This document shows positions 1 through 6,770 of a stretch of DNA of 7,551 bases, one piece after another. Within the stretch, counting starts at the first letter, position 1; the number at the start of each line of letters is the position of its first letter. Source of the DNA: Acidocella sp. (GTDB taxonomy: Bacteria > Pseudomonadota > Alphaproteobacteria > Acetobacterales > Acetobacteraceae); NCBI GenBank assembly GCA_029077775.1, contig JAQNCU010000128.1:1-7551 (forward strand), written 5' to 3'. The notes under the pieces are model-generated. The model saw only the letters and a list, made by a program, of their open reading frames with translations. It searched no databases and was not told the DNA's origin. The position numbers were made by a program, and so were the translations under genes.

Positions 1-136
1 TTCTGTTATGCCGGTGCCTGGCTTCTGGAACCCCAATGGCCCGGATTAATAATGTTTTTTTGCTTCTTTTTGGTCACAAAAAGAAGCGCTTGCTGCCCGC
101 CGAGAGTCATTCTTTAGGCCAGCTGGCATAAGGGCT
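1..136. other. Gene-free stretch downstream of the phasin-like gene
   Basis: No convincing gene is present. The stretch is more AT-rich than the rest of the window. It holds the 62-87 hairpin, a T7 run at 55-61, and a 10-bp perfect palindrome (GCCAGCTGGC, 118-127) shortly after the phasin stop. On the plus strand one frame reads S-V-M-P-V-P-G-F-W-N-P-N-G-P-D and stops at TAA 47-49. This could be the tail of a convergent gene entering from the left, but 15 codons are too few to decide. The other two plus-strand frames stay open to 117 and 132, but their translations are simply the T-rich hairpin read through. Confidence 0.6.
62..87. repeat. 11-bp perfect hairpin beside a T7 run, probable dispersed repeat
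   Basis: The arms GCTTCTTTTTG (62-72) and CAAAAAGAAGC (77-87) are exact reverse complements around a GTCA loop. Seven T bases (55-61) directly precede the left arm on the plus strand. Read on the minus strand, as the phasin transcript would be, the hairpin is followed by A7 rather than U's. Read on the plus strand, the T-run comes before the stem. It is therefore not a canonical intrinsic terminator in either direction, though it could still stabilise a 3' end. From memory, similar T-run plus TTCTTTTT/AAAAAGAA hairpins recur between genes in Acetobacteraceae genomes. That makes a dispersed repeat the more likely identity, but I could not check it. Confidence 0.55.
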
Positions 137-445
137 TTAAGCCGCCAGTCGCCGTCGGTTGGCGCGAACCTTGCGGCGATACAAAGCGAGGATTTTGGGG
201 GCGGCGAAATCATGCGCGCCGGAGATCGCGGCCTGCATCATCATACCACCGCTTTCGGCCAGGGTTTCCAGTTTCTCGGAGACCATCAATTCGGCCTCCT
301 GCTGTATGTCAGGCCCGCCAAGCGCCATTTTGGTCAGCCGCAGCGCGATGACCTGTTGGGCCTCGATGGCGAGCATGGTGCTTTGGAAGACCATGTTGGC
401 GAGGGATGATGCCGGTATGGCGGCTTGTTTGGCGAATTTGATCAT
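137..445 (-). CDS. Short phasin-like protein, probable PHA granule-associated
   Basis: A 102-residue, mostly helical protein with no signal peptide or membrane segment. An amphipathic stretch at about 12-40 contains I-E-A-Q-Q-V-I-A-L-R. A second helix spans about 45-78, and the C-terminus is strongly basic (KVRANRRRL, 92-100). This matches a family of roughly 90-110 residue alphaproteobacterial proteins with an EAQ-V-I-A-x-R motif and a K-x-R-A-N-x-R-R-L tail. They are variously annotated as phasin-like, hypothetical or, misleadingly, antifreeze proteins. Phasins coat polyhydroxyalkanoate granules in the cytoplasm and limit their coalescence. The gene has its own promoter and a PhaR-type operator upstream, which strengthens the call. 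The ATG at 445 follows GAAAG (454-458) with 8-nt spacing. Granule binding is inferred; a general helical regulatory or structural role remains possible. Confidence 0.7.
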   Translation of the reverse strand: MIKFAKQAAIPASSLANMVFQSTMLAIEAQQVIALRLTKMALGGPDIQQEAELMVSEKLETLAESGGMMMQAAISGAHDFAAPKILALYRRKVRANRRRLAA

Positions 446-471
446 GGATAAGACTTTCAGTTTCTACTTTT

Positions 472-500
472 GTTATAGGCTGGGCGCGTGGAAACCCCAA
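472..500 (-). promoter_or_regulatory. Predicted sigma-70 type promoter of the phasin-like gene
   Basis: On the minus strand a -35 candidate TTGGGG (500-495) and a -10 candidate TATAAC (477-472) are separated by exactly 17 nt. The -10 differs from TATAAT at one base; the -35 is a partial match. Transcription would start near 465, giving a leader of about 20 nt that carries the GAAAG ribosome site. The local drop in GC within a GC-rich window also fits a promoter. It lies entirely in the 80-nt gap between the FUSC stop and the phasin start. Confidence 0.6.
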
Positions 501-506
501 ATGAAA

Positions 507-523
507 TTGCTGCATTGCAGCAA
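507..523. promoter_or_regulatory. PhaR-type operator palindrome
   Basis: A perfect 17-nt inverted repeat, TTGCTGCAATGCAGCAA on the minus strand, with 8-nt arms around one central base. Inside it is CTGC-N3-GCAG (510-520), the form CTGC-N3-4-GCAG reported for PhaR of Paracoccus denitrificans and related alphaproteobacteria. PhaR represses phasin and its own gene until it is released by nascent PHA. The site ends 6 nt upstream of the predicted -35 of the phasin-like gene, where a bound regulator could interfere with polymerase. It also begins 2 nt after the FUSC stop, so a 6-bp stem with a 5-nt loop in that transcript is conceivable. With no T-run behind it, a terminator is less likely than an operator. 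Confidence 0.75.
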
Positions 524-525
524 CT

Positions 526-2517
526 TCACCCCGGATGGATGAGTTCCGCCTGCCGGGCGAGGCGGGTGAGGGCCTCGGTGCTGGCACCCTGGGGCAGTGG
601 CGGGCGCGCAATGCGGTTCCCCGCCAGCCGGTCTGCCAGCCATGTGCCCCAGGCGCGCCATAAATCGGCGTCCTCCGGTGGGATATCGGGGCGGTCCAGC
701 GCCAGCACCGAGAGCCGCCCGGCCATGCGGCGCAGGGCGGCATCGGCCAGGGCGCCGCGTTCCAGCAGCTTGTCGCGGCGTTTATGCGGCTCCAGCAAAG
801 CGCGTGAGAGGGCGGCTTCAAGATTATTGCTGGCCAGGCCCGCGTGGCGGCGCGTGGCATCGAGCGCGGTCTCCTGACCCAGCAGGGCGGCGAAGACCGC
901 GCCGGTATAGGCGGCATGGGCATTGATGGCGGCGGTTATGCTGGCCTCCAGCCGTCCGCCTTCAAAAGCGGGCCAGAGCAGCAAATTGGCGAGGACGGCC
1001 AGCCCGCCGCCGAGACAGGTATAGCCAACCCTGGAGAGCGCGATGGTAAGCTCATTCGCGCCGGGGGCGATCTGTTCGACCAGCAGCACGATCATGGGCG
1101 TGAGAGCGGCGATGAACAGGCCGTAGCTGACGGCGCGGATGGTGAAGGCGAACATGGTGAGTGGCAGCATGGCGAGTGCGAGATCGAGCCTGGTCTGCGC
1201 CAGCAGCCCGATCCCGGCGGCGAGGATGCCGCCAAAGGCGGTGCCTGCTATGCGCTCGGCACTGCGCACCCAGGTGGCGGAAAAATACGGTTGCAGGCAC
1301 AGGATCAAGGTAATCGTCGCCCAATGCGCGAAGGGGCCGCCATAAGCCATGGTCCAGGCCAAAACAGGCGTGGCGGTGAGGGCCGCGCGCAACGCATGGC
1401 GCAACGGGGCGGCGGACAGGGTGAAATTCTGCACCGGCGGCCCGGTGATCTGGCGCAAGATACCAGGGCCGCGCGCGGTGGCTGAGAGCCTCTGGCCCTG
1501 GGGGGTGGCGACCGTGATGAGCACCGCGAGGTTCTCCGCGATCGCGTCGAACAAATGGCGTGCCGCGCTGGTCTGCGGTGTATCGTTCAGGCTGTGGCGA
1601 AACTGGGCGAGGCTGGCTTGCGCTTCGGCGATTTCAGTGGGCTGCCGCTGGGCGATGCGGGGGCCGGCGGCGGCGAGCCATTCGGCGAGGTGGCGCAGCG
1701 GGCGGCCGCAGGCCATGCGCAAGGCAGGCTCGGATTCAAGCGTGTCAGACAAAGCGATGAGACCGCCGAAAATCTGCTCGAAGCTTTGCAGCCGCAGAGT
1801 GACCTGGGCGGCGCGCGCGCTGGCCAGCCCGCGGCCACGAAAAATCTCATAGGCGATCTGCCGCGCGGCCTCGATCGTCTCGCGGACCTGACGGCGGTGC
1901 AAGGCGGCATGGGCCTCGAAAGCTGCGACATCCTCAGCTTCAGTGGCAAGGGCGGCGAGGTCGCCGGTGAGCGCGGCCAGCCGGGCGGCGATGGCGGCCA
2001 GGGCCAGGCGGGACGGGGCAAACGGGTGGACGCGCCAGATAACGAGCGTGAGCAGCGCCGCCCAGGCCGCACCGGCGCAGAAATTCAACCCCTGCGCCGC
2101 CGCTTGCGCCACGCCATGAACAGGCACGTCCAGGGCCAATACGGTCACCACGCTGAGCAGATTGCCGACCTGTAGCCCGCCTTGGCCGTAAACCCGGGCA
2201 TAGCTGGCGGCGAAGATCATCACCAAAGCGGCGGCACAGGCAAGCGCGACCCCCTCACCCCGGATGAAGCCGAACAGCCCGAAAACGATGCCGCTGAACA
2301 GCGCGAAGGCGACCACCGCCTGGGCCCGGCGCCAGAACGGCCCGCCCGGATCGGCAAAACAGGTGAGCAACGCCCCCAGAGCGGCCAGACCAAAATGTGG
2401 GAGGGCGAAAACCTGCCCGACCAGCAGCGTGGCCGCCACGGCGATGCCCGCGCGCAGCCCCTCAGACAGCGAGACGGCACCGGGATTTAGGGTCACCGGA
2501 AGGTCGCGCAGCCTCAT
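526..2517 (-). CDS. FUSC-family inner-membrane protein (aromatic acid exporter type)
   Basis: A 663-residue membrane protein with the duplicated layout of the FUSC/AaeB-like family. An N-terminal hydrophobic bundle spans about 20-162. A soluble, helix-rich central region spans about 165-370. A second hydrophobic bundle spans about 376-516 and is followed by a cytoplasmic tail. The second bundle carries the family signature: H-W-A-T-I-T near 398-403, Q-P at 409-410, then T-W-V-R-S-A-E-R-I-A-G-T at 415-426. Relatives such as E. coli AaeB export aromatic carboxylic acids, often with a periplasmic adaptor; others are of unknown substrate. No adaptor or outer-membrane gene is in the window, so the substrate is open. 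The ATG lies 2 nt after the parC TAA, implying translational coupling. The tail after 520 is long and rich in Arg, Leu and Ala. Confidence 0.85.
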   Translation of the reverse strand: MRLRDLPVTLNPGAVSLSEGLRAGIAVAATLLVGQVFALPHFGLAALGALLTCFADPGGPFWRRAQAVVAFALFSGIVFGLFGFIRGEGVALACAAALVMIFAASYARVYGQGGLQVGNLLSVVTVLALDVPVHGVAQAAAQGLNFCAGAAWAALLTLVIWRVHPFAPSRLALAAIAARLAALTGDLAALATEAEDVAAFEAHAALHRRQVRETIEAARQIAYEIFRGRGLASARAAQVTLRLQSFEQIFGGLIALSDTLESEPALRMACGRPLRHLAEWLAAAGPRIAQRQPTEIAEAQASLAQFRHSLNDTPQTSAARHLFDAIAENLAVLITVATPQGQRLSATARGPGILRQITGPPVQNFTLSAAPLRHALRAALTATPVLAWTMAYGGPFAHWATITLILCLQPYFSATWVRSAERIAGTAFGGILAAGIGLLAQTRLDLALAMLPLTMFAFTIRAVSYGLFIAALTPMIVLLVEQIAPGANELTIALSRVGYTCLGGGLAVLANLLLWPAFEGGRLEASITAAINAHAAYTGAVFAALLGQETALDATRRHAGLASNNLEAALSRALLEPHKRRDKLLERGALADAALRRMAGRLSVLALDRPDIPPEDADLWRAWGTWLADRLAGNRIARPPLPQGASTEALTRLARQAELIHPG

Positions 2518-2519
2518 TT

Positions 2520-4745
2520 TTACCCGGCGTCACCAAATTTATTGCCCTTGGGGAAGCCCTGCGGCGGCAGACGCCCGGTGCCCGCGCGGTTGCCCAGCCA
2601 TTCGGTGAGCCTTGTTTCCGTGCGGGTTTTTTCACCCAGCCGCCAGGACAGGCCCTCAGCCAGCGTGAAAACCCGGATGTCAGACAGCCCGCCATCTTTG
2701 TATTTTTGTAAGGCGACACCGGACCCTTTGGCCATTTCGGGTAATTCTGACAGCGCGAAGATGAGCAATTTGCGGTTCTGGCCGATCACCGCGACATGGT
2801 CGCCGCGCGCGGGCACGCAGGCCGCCCATTCCTCGCCTGGTTTCAGCGCCATGATGGTTTTGCCCGCCCGGCGTTCCGAGGCGAGTTCGGCCCCCGGCAG
2901 GATAAACCCGCGCCCGGTGCTGGCGGCGACAAGATAGCGCGCGGCCGGGTCCGGGATGAACAGAGCGAACACCCCGTCCTCGTTGGCAAGGTCGATGGTC
3001 AGACGGATGGCCTGGCCGTCGCCGCGCCCGCGTGCGATCTCAGAGGCTTTGATGGTGTACACCCGGCCATTGGTGGCGAGAACCGCGATCCGGTCGGTGG
3101 ATTCGCAGGCAAGCTGAAAGGCCAGCCGGTCGCCTTCTTTGAATTTAAGCTCGGTGCCCGGCGCCAGATGGCCCTTGAGCGCGCGAATCCAGCCTTTCTG
3201 GCTCAGAATCACGGTGATCGGCTCGCGCTCCACCAGCGCCTCGGCGACGATCTCCAGCATGGGCGCGGCAGCACTGATTTGGGTGCGCCGCGCCCCCAGC
3301 GTGCCCGTGCCGATGGATGTGACGATGCCCGCGATCTCAGCGCTAATCGCCGCCCAGCGTTTGGCCTCGCTTTTCAGCAGGGCTTGCAGCGTGCTCTGTT
3401 CCTGTTCGAGATTTTTATGCTCGCGGCTGATCTCCTGTTCCTCCAACCTGCGCAGGCTGCGCAGGCGCATGTTCAAAATCGCCTCGGCCTGGGTCTCGGT
3501 CAGGCTGAAGGCGGCGATGAGCATTTGTTTGGGCTCGTCCTCAGTGCGGATGATGCGGATCACCTCGTCGAGGTTGAGAAACACCGCGAGGTAACCGGCG
3601 AGGATTTCAAGCCGCCGGGCGATGGCGGCGAGGCGGTGTTCGGTGCGGCGCACCAGCACCTCGTGCCGGTGGTCGAGCCAGCAGCGCAGCAACGACCGCA
3701 GGCCCATCACGCGCGGGATACGGGTGCCGTCCAGCACGTTCATGTTGAGCGAGACGCGCGATTCGAGCGCCGTGGCGCGGAACAATGAGGCCATGAGCAT
3801 GTCGGCATCGACGTTCCGGGATTTGGGCTCCAGCACCAGGCGGATGTGCTCGTCCGATTCATCGCGAATATCGGCCAGAAGCGGGAGTTTTTTGTCTTGA
3901 AGGAGCAGCGCGATCTGCTCGATCAGGCGGGATTTTTGGACCTGGTAGGGGATTTCAGTGACGATGATAAGCCATGTGCCGCCCTTCTGGGTCTCCCGCG
4001 TCCAGCGCGCACGCACGCGCAACGAGCCTCGACCGCTCTCATAGGCCGCGAGCAGCGTGGCGTGGTCCTCGACCAGTTCGCCACCCGTGGGAAAGTCAGG
4101 GCCGGGCATATGCGCCAGCAAAGCCGCCGTGGTGGCATCGGGGTGGGCGATGAGGTGCATGGCGGCGGCGCAGACCTCGGTGGCGTTGTGCGGCGGGATG
4201 GAGGTTGCCATGCCTACCGCGATGCCCGCCGCGCCATTGGCCAGCAAATTGGGGAAGGCACCGGGCAGGACCACGGGCTCGCTTTCCTCGCCATCATAGG
4301 TCGGGCGGAAATCCACCGCGTTCTCGTCGATCCCGCGCAGCAGGAATACGGCGGTCTCGGTCAGGCGTGATTCAGTATAGCGCATGGCGGCGGCGTTATC
4401 GCCGTCGATATTGCCGAAATTGCCCTGGCCCTCGATGAGCGGATAGCGCGAGGAGAAATCCTGCGCGAGGCGGACCAGCGCCTCGTAGATCGAGCTATCC
4501 CCGTGCGGGTGGAATTTGCCCATCACGTCACCCACCACGCGGGCGCATTTTTTGAAGCCCGAGCGCGGGTCGAGCTTGAGCTGGTGCATGGCGTAGATCA
4601 GCCGCCTGTGGACGGGCTTCAGGCCGTCGCGCACATCCGGCAGGGAGCGGGACATGATGGTGGACAGGGCATAGGCGAGGTAACGCTCAGACAGAGCGGT
4701 GCGGAGCGGCTGGTCCTCAATATGGCCGCCGAGGTCATCTGGCAT
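2520..4745 (-). CDS. parC: DNA topoisomerase IV subunit A
   Basis: A 741-residue type IIA topoisomerase A subunit; with ParE it decatenates daughter chromosomes. The breakage-reunion domain spans roughly 15-480 and includes D-G-L-K-P-V-H-R-R at 40-48. The quinolone-determining region is H-P-H-G-D-S-S-I-Y-E, giving Ser84 and Glu88 at the two resistance-linked positions, both in the usual susceptible state. Catalytic Tyr123 lies in A-A-M-R-Y-T-E-S. A long helical stretch at about 360-470 fits the coiled-coil gate. The C-terminal beta-pinwheel-like region (about 505-710) has no Q-R-R-G-G-K-G GyrA box. That absence, the length and the ending identify ParC rather than GyrA. The start overlaps the recO 3' end by 11 nt and has a good GGGAG ribosome site. 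FUSC follows 2 nt after the stop. Confidence 0.95.
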   Translation of the reverse strand: MPDDLGGHIEDQPLRTALSERYLAYALSTIMSRSLPDVRDGLKPVHRRLIYAMHQLKLDPRSGFKKCARVVGDVMGKFHPHGDSSIYEALVRLAQDFSSRYPLIEGQGNFGNIDGDNAAAMRYTESRLTETAVFLLRGIDENAVDFRPTYDGEESEPVVLPGAFPNLLANGAAGIAVGMATSIPPHNATEVCAAAMHLIAHPDATTAALLAHMPGPDFPTGGELVEDHATLLAAYESGRGSLRVRARWTRETQKGGTWLIIVTEIPYQVQKSRLIEQIALLLQDKKLPLLADIRDESDEHIRLVLEPKSRNVDADMLMASLFRATALESRVSLNMNVLDGTRIPRVMGLRSLLRCWLDHRHEVLVRRTEHRLAAIARRLEILAGYLAVFLNLDEVIRIIRTEDEPKQMLIAAFSLTETQAEAILNMRLRSLRRLEEQEISREHKNLEQEQSTLQALLKSEAKRWAAISAEIAGIVTSIGTGTLGARRTQISAAAPMLEIVAEALVEREPITVILSQKGWIRALKGHLAPGTELKFKEGDRLAFQLACESTDRIAVLATNGRVYTIKASEIARGRGDGQAIRLTIDLANEDGVFALFIPDPAARYLVAASTGRGFILPGAELASERRAGKTIMALKPGEEWAACVPARGDHVAVIGQNRKLLIFALSELPEMAKGSGVALQKYKDGGLSDIRVFTLAEGLSWRLGEKTRTETRLTEWLGNRAGTGRLPPQGFPKGNKFGDAG

Positions 4746-5490
4746 CGTCGTCTCCCGCTAGAATGCGCCCGGTTGCCTGGTCCGCGATCAGGTCATAAAG
4801 CCGCGCGCGCGGCGTTGGAAGGGGCAGATGGCGGGCGCCAAAAACGTCGCGCGCCAGAAAATGCCCGGTGAGTTTAAGGCCATCGAGGCAGGCGGGCAGG
4901 TCGGGCTCGGCCTCGGTCTCGTCCAGCAGGAAGGTGGGCAGGGCGAGCAGGCGGTCGCGCCATTCCCCGGCCTGGGAGAGTGTGACGGCGCGGCCCGTGC
5001 GCGGCGAGACATAGGCTAGCTGGTCATTGGCACCGGCGGCGGGCGAAAAATCCAGCCCGAAGCCCAGTTCGCGCAGCAAAGCCAGCTCCCACCGGATCAG
5101 CGCGGGCAACGCCAGGCCGGGGATGTCGATGCCGGCCAGCAGCCGGGTGAGGGCGGCAAAGCTCTGCGGGTGCGGCTCACGCTCCGGCAGGGCACCGGCG
5201 GCCAGGGCGCAGGCGGCGGTGAGCACGGCGAGCGGCGTGCGCGCCGCCATGGCCAAGGCCGCCGCCGGATGGACGAGTTCGCCGGTGAAGCTGCCGAGCT
5301 GTTCGGGCAGCCGTGCGGCCCAGCGCGCGGCGAGCAGGTTGCCCGGCTGCCAGATGGCGATGCGCGCGCGCGCCGCCCCGCCCCGGGCGAGCCCGCGCCA
5401 TGCGCCGCGTGGGGTGAGCAAGGTGGCGAGCAGATCGCCCTCGCCCTGTGGGGCGGTGGCGAGGATGATGGCGGGTTCCTCCCATTCCAT
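4735..5490 (-). CDS. recO: DNA repair protein RecO
   Basis: A 251-residue protein of normal RecO length. RecO works with RecR (and RecF) to load RecA on SSB-coated single-stranded DNA at gaps. The N-terminal OB-fold region (about 1-78) begins M-E-W-E-E-P-A-I-I-L and includes G-E-G-D-L-L-A-T and a T-P-R-G-A-W-R-G-L-A-R-G-G-A segment. A helical domain follows, with the typical R-W-E-L-A-L-L-R-E-L-G-F-G-L-D at 133-147. Next comes Y-V-S-P-R-T-G-R-A-V at 160-169. Between these, where many alphaproteobacterial RecO proteins carry a C-A-V-T-G-type cysteine, this one reads S-P-A-A-G (149-153). The zinc-binding position seems lost, as in some other RecO lineages. The ATG is fixed by an in-frame TAA two codons upstream. 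The gene sits 23 nt after its upstream neighbour and overlaps parC by 11 nt. Confidence 0.9.
   Translation of the reverse strand: MEWEEPAIILATAPQGEGDLLATLLTPRGAWRGLARGGAARARIAIWQPGNLLAARWAARLPEQLGSFTGELVHPAAALAMAARTPLAVLTAACALAAGALPEREPHPQSFAALTRLLAGIDIPGLALPALIRWELALLRELGFGLDFSPAAGANDQLAYVSPRTGRAVTLSQAGEWRDRLLALPTFLLDETEAEPDLPACLDGLKLTGHFLARDVFGARHLPLPTPRARLYDLIADQATGRILAGDDDAR
4752..4756 (-). promoter_or_regulatory. parC ribosome binding site inside recO
   Basis: GGGAG on the minus strand lies 6 nt upstream of the parC ATG (4745-4743) and within the last codons of recO. It is the clearest Shine-Dalgarno in the operon and supports this ATG. Ribosomes finishing recO at 4735 would already have passed the parC start, so coupling by re-initiation is plausible. 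Confidence 0.6.
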
Positions 5491-5513
5491 GGCTTAAGCT
5501 CGGGCGCGCGCCA

Positions 5514-6770
5514 TTATGAAAAGACGGCCGCCATGATCTCGGGCCGGATGACGCCGTAGGGCGGCTCCGGCTGGGTGAGTTCGGCGGTGAAGCTGACCTC
5601 GCACGGGCCGGAGTAAACCGGAAAAATGCCGCGCACGCTGGTGGTCTCGCCGCCATGCAGGAGGGTGGTGAGCGTGCAGAGGGGGTTCGCGGGCTGGGCA
5701 GCGTTGGTGACCAGAATCGTGACGCGCACCGGCAACGCACCCTGCTGGGGGAGCCGTAATTGCACATGCAGGGCGCTGGCGGCGCGGCAGTCGTGGGCGA
5801 GCCGCACGCAAGCGGCGGGCGCGCCGGGGGGGTTGGGCGGCAAATAAAACCCATGCGGCAGGGCGATGTGGAAAGCGGCTGTGTTCTCCATGGTGAGCCG
5901 CCGGGGTTGGCCGTCTGGCTGAATGAGGGGGTCAAAGCGTGCGGATGCCGGCAGGGCATTGTCGCCCTCGCGGTGCAGCATCAGATACTCACCATCGGGG
6001 GCCGCCGTAAAGCCGGGCGGGGCGGTGAACCGCGCGCGGCCCCTGGCCAACCCCGTACCCTGGGCGACGACGATCAGCCGGACGCCCGGCGGCCACGGGC
6101 GGGCGAGCAGGCCCGCACAGGCGGCATCAGGCGTGATGATCACGGTGTCAGGCGCGGCGCCATCCCGCGCGCGCAAAAACGCATCGAGCGGCGTGGCGGC
6201 GAGGGCGCCGTTGGCGTCTGGCCTTAAAATCCGCGCGCCATCCGGGCCGGTCGGCCCCGTGCTGTAGCGGGCGTTATCCGCGCCGATGGTGAGGAAATGG
6301 GTGGTGATCCGCCCATAAGGCAGGGTATTGAGCAGATTGATCCGGCGATGGGCGGGGTCGGGCTCGGTGGCGATGATGTCGGCATCAGGATGGGCGAGGC
6401 CCAAGGCAACGCTGCGATAACCGGCACCGGCCCCGATTTCCAGGATACGCGCGGGGCGGTGGGTGAGCCGGGGTGGCGGGATTTGTGCCGCCTTTGCATC
6501 GGCGGTGCCCGCGCGCAGCCAGACCGGGTATGCGCGCCCGGTCAGCATGACCGCGACGAGGCCAAGGCGGTTGGCGGTGGCGGTGGTGATCCGTGCCGCG
6601 TCATCGGCGGGCAGAGCGGGTTTGGGGCCCGGCAAAATCGTAAGCCGCGCGGGCAGGGCGCTGTCTGGCACTGACCCGTTAAGGGCGAGCAGGCTGGCGA
6701 GGTGACCCTCGGTTTCAGCCGATAAGGGCGCCTGCCACGGGCCGGACGGGTCGGTGGTGCTGGCGCTCAT
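5514..6770 (-). CDS. Two-part protein with FkbM-like SAM-methyltransferase domain, function unknown
   Basis: A 418-residue protein with no signal peptide or membrane helix that I can see. Residues 107-124 hold a class I SAM-binding motif, A-R-I-L-E-I-G-A-G-A-G-Y-R-S, followed by a second-strand acidic motif, A-T-E-P-D-P (134-139). Further on, T-P-L-D-A-F-L (193-199) resembles the T-L-D-x-F-L segment of FkbM-type methyltransferases. The next strand, D-T-V-I-I-T-P-D-A-A-C-A-G-L-L, lacks the I-D-x-E-G-A-E pattern usual there, so catalysis may be altered or lost. Residues about 290-418 form a separate, probably beta-rich region with no family I recognise. The ATG overlaps the upstream hydrolase stop (ATGA) with no clear Shine-Dalgarno, implying coupled translation. 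The substrate is unknown; the first 100 residues also match nothing I know. Confidence 0.6.
   Translation of the reverse strand: MSASTTDPSGPWQAPLSAETEGHLASLLALNGSVPDSALPARLTILPGPKPALPADDAARITTATANRLGLVAVMLTGRAYPVWLRAGTADAKAAQIPPPRLTHRPARILEIGAGAGYRSVALGLAHPDADIIATEPDPAHRRINLLNTLPYGRITTHFLTIGADNARYSTGPTGPDGARILRPDANGALAATPLDAFLRARDGAAPDTVIITPDAACAGLLARPWPPGVRLIVVAQGTGLARGRARFTAPPGFTAAPDGEYLMLHREGDNALPASARFDPLIQPDGQPRRLTMENTAAFHIALPHGFYLPPNPPGAPAACVRLAHDCRAASALHVQLRLPQQGALPVRVTILVTNAAQPANPLCTLTTLLHGGETTSVRGIFPVYSGPCEVSFTAELTQPEPPYGVIRPEIMAAVFS

Noticed and set aside
62..87. The hairpin as a canonical intrinsic terminator of the phasin-like gene
   Set aside because: In the minus-strand RNA the stem is AT-rich and is followed by seven A's instead of U's.
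507..523. The palindrome as a rho-independent terminator for the five-gene operon
   Set aside because: There is no T-run after it on the minus strand (TTTCATTTGGGG follows), the perfect arms leave a 1-nt loop, and the CTGC-N3-GCAG match and promoter position fit an operator better.
159..542. Plus-strand open frame of 127 codons spanning the phasin-like gene and its promoter
   Set aside because: It runs antisense through the phasin-like gene, the promoter and the palindrome; the minus-strand gene has family-like sequence and regulatory signals, this frame has none.
844..1485. Plus-strand open frame of 213 codons opposite the FUSC gene
   Set aside because: Its translation is Gly/Glu/Asp/Gln-rich, as expected from the complement of a hydrophobic membrane-protein gene; there is no family match or ribosome site to support it.
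2796..3788. Plus-strand open frame of 330 codons opposite parC
   Set aside because: It lies wholly antisense to conserved ParC sequence, its translation is low-complexity (rich in Gly, Ala, Arg, Asp, Gln) with no recognisable domain, and high GC content readily produces such frames.
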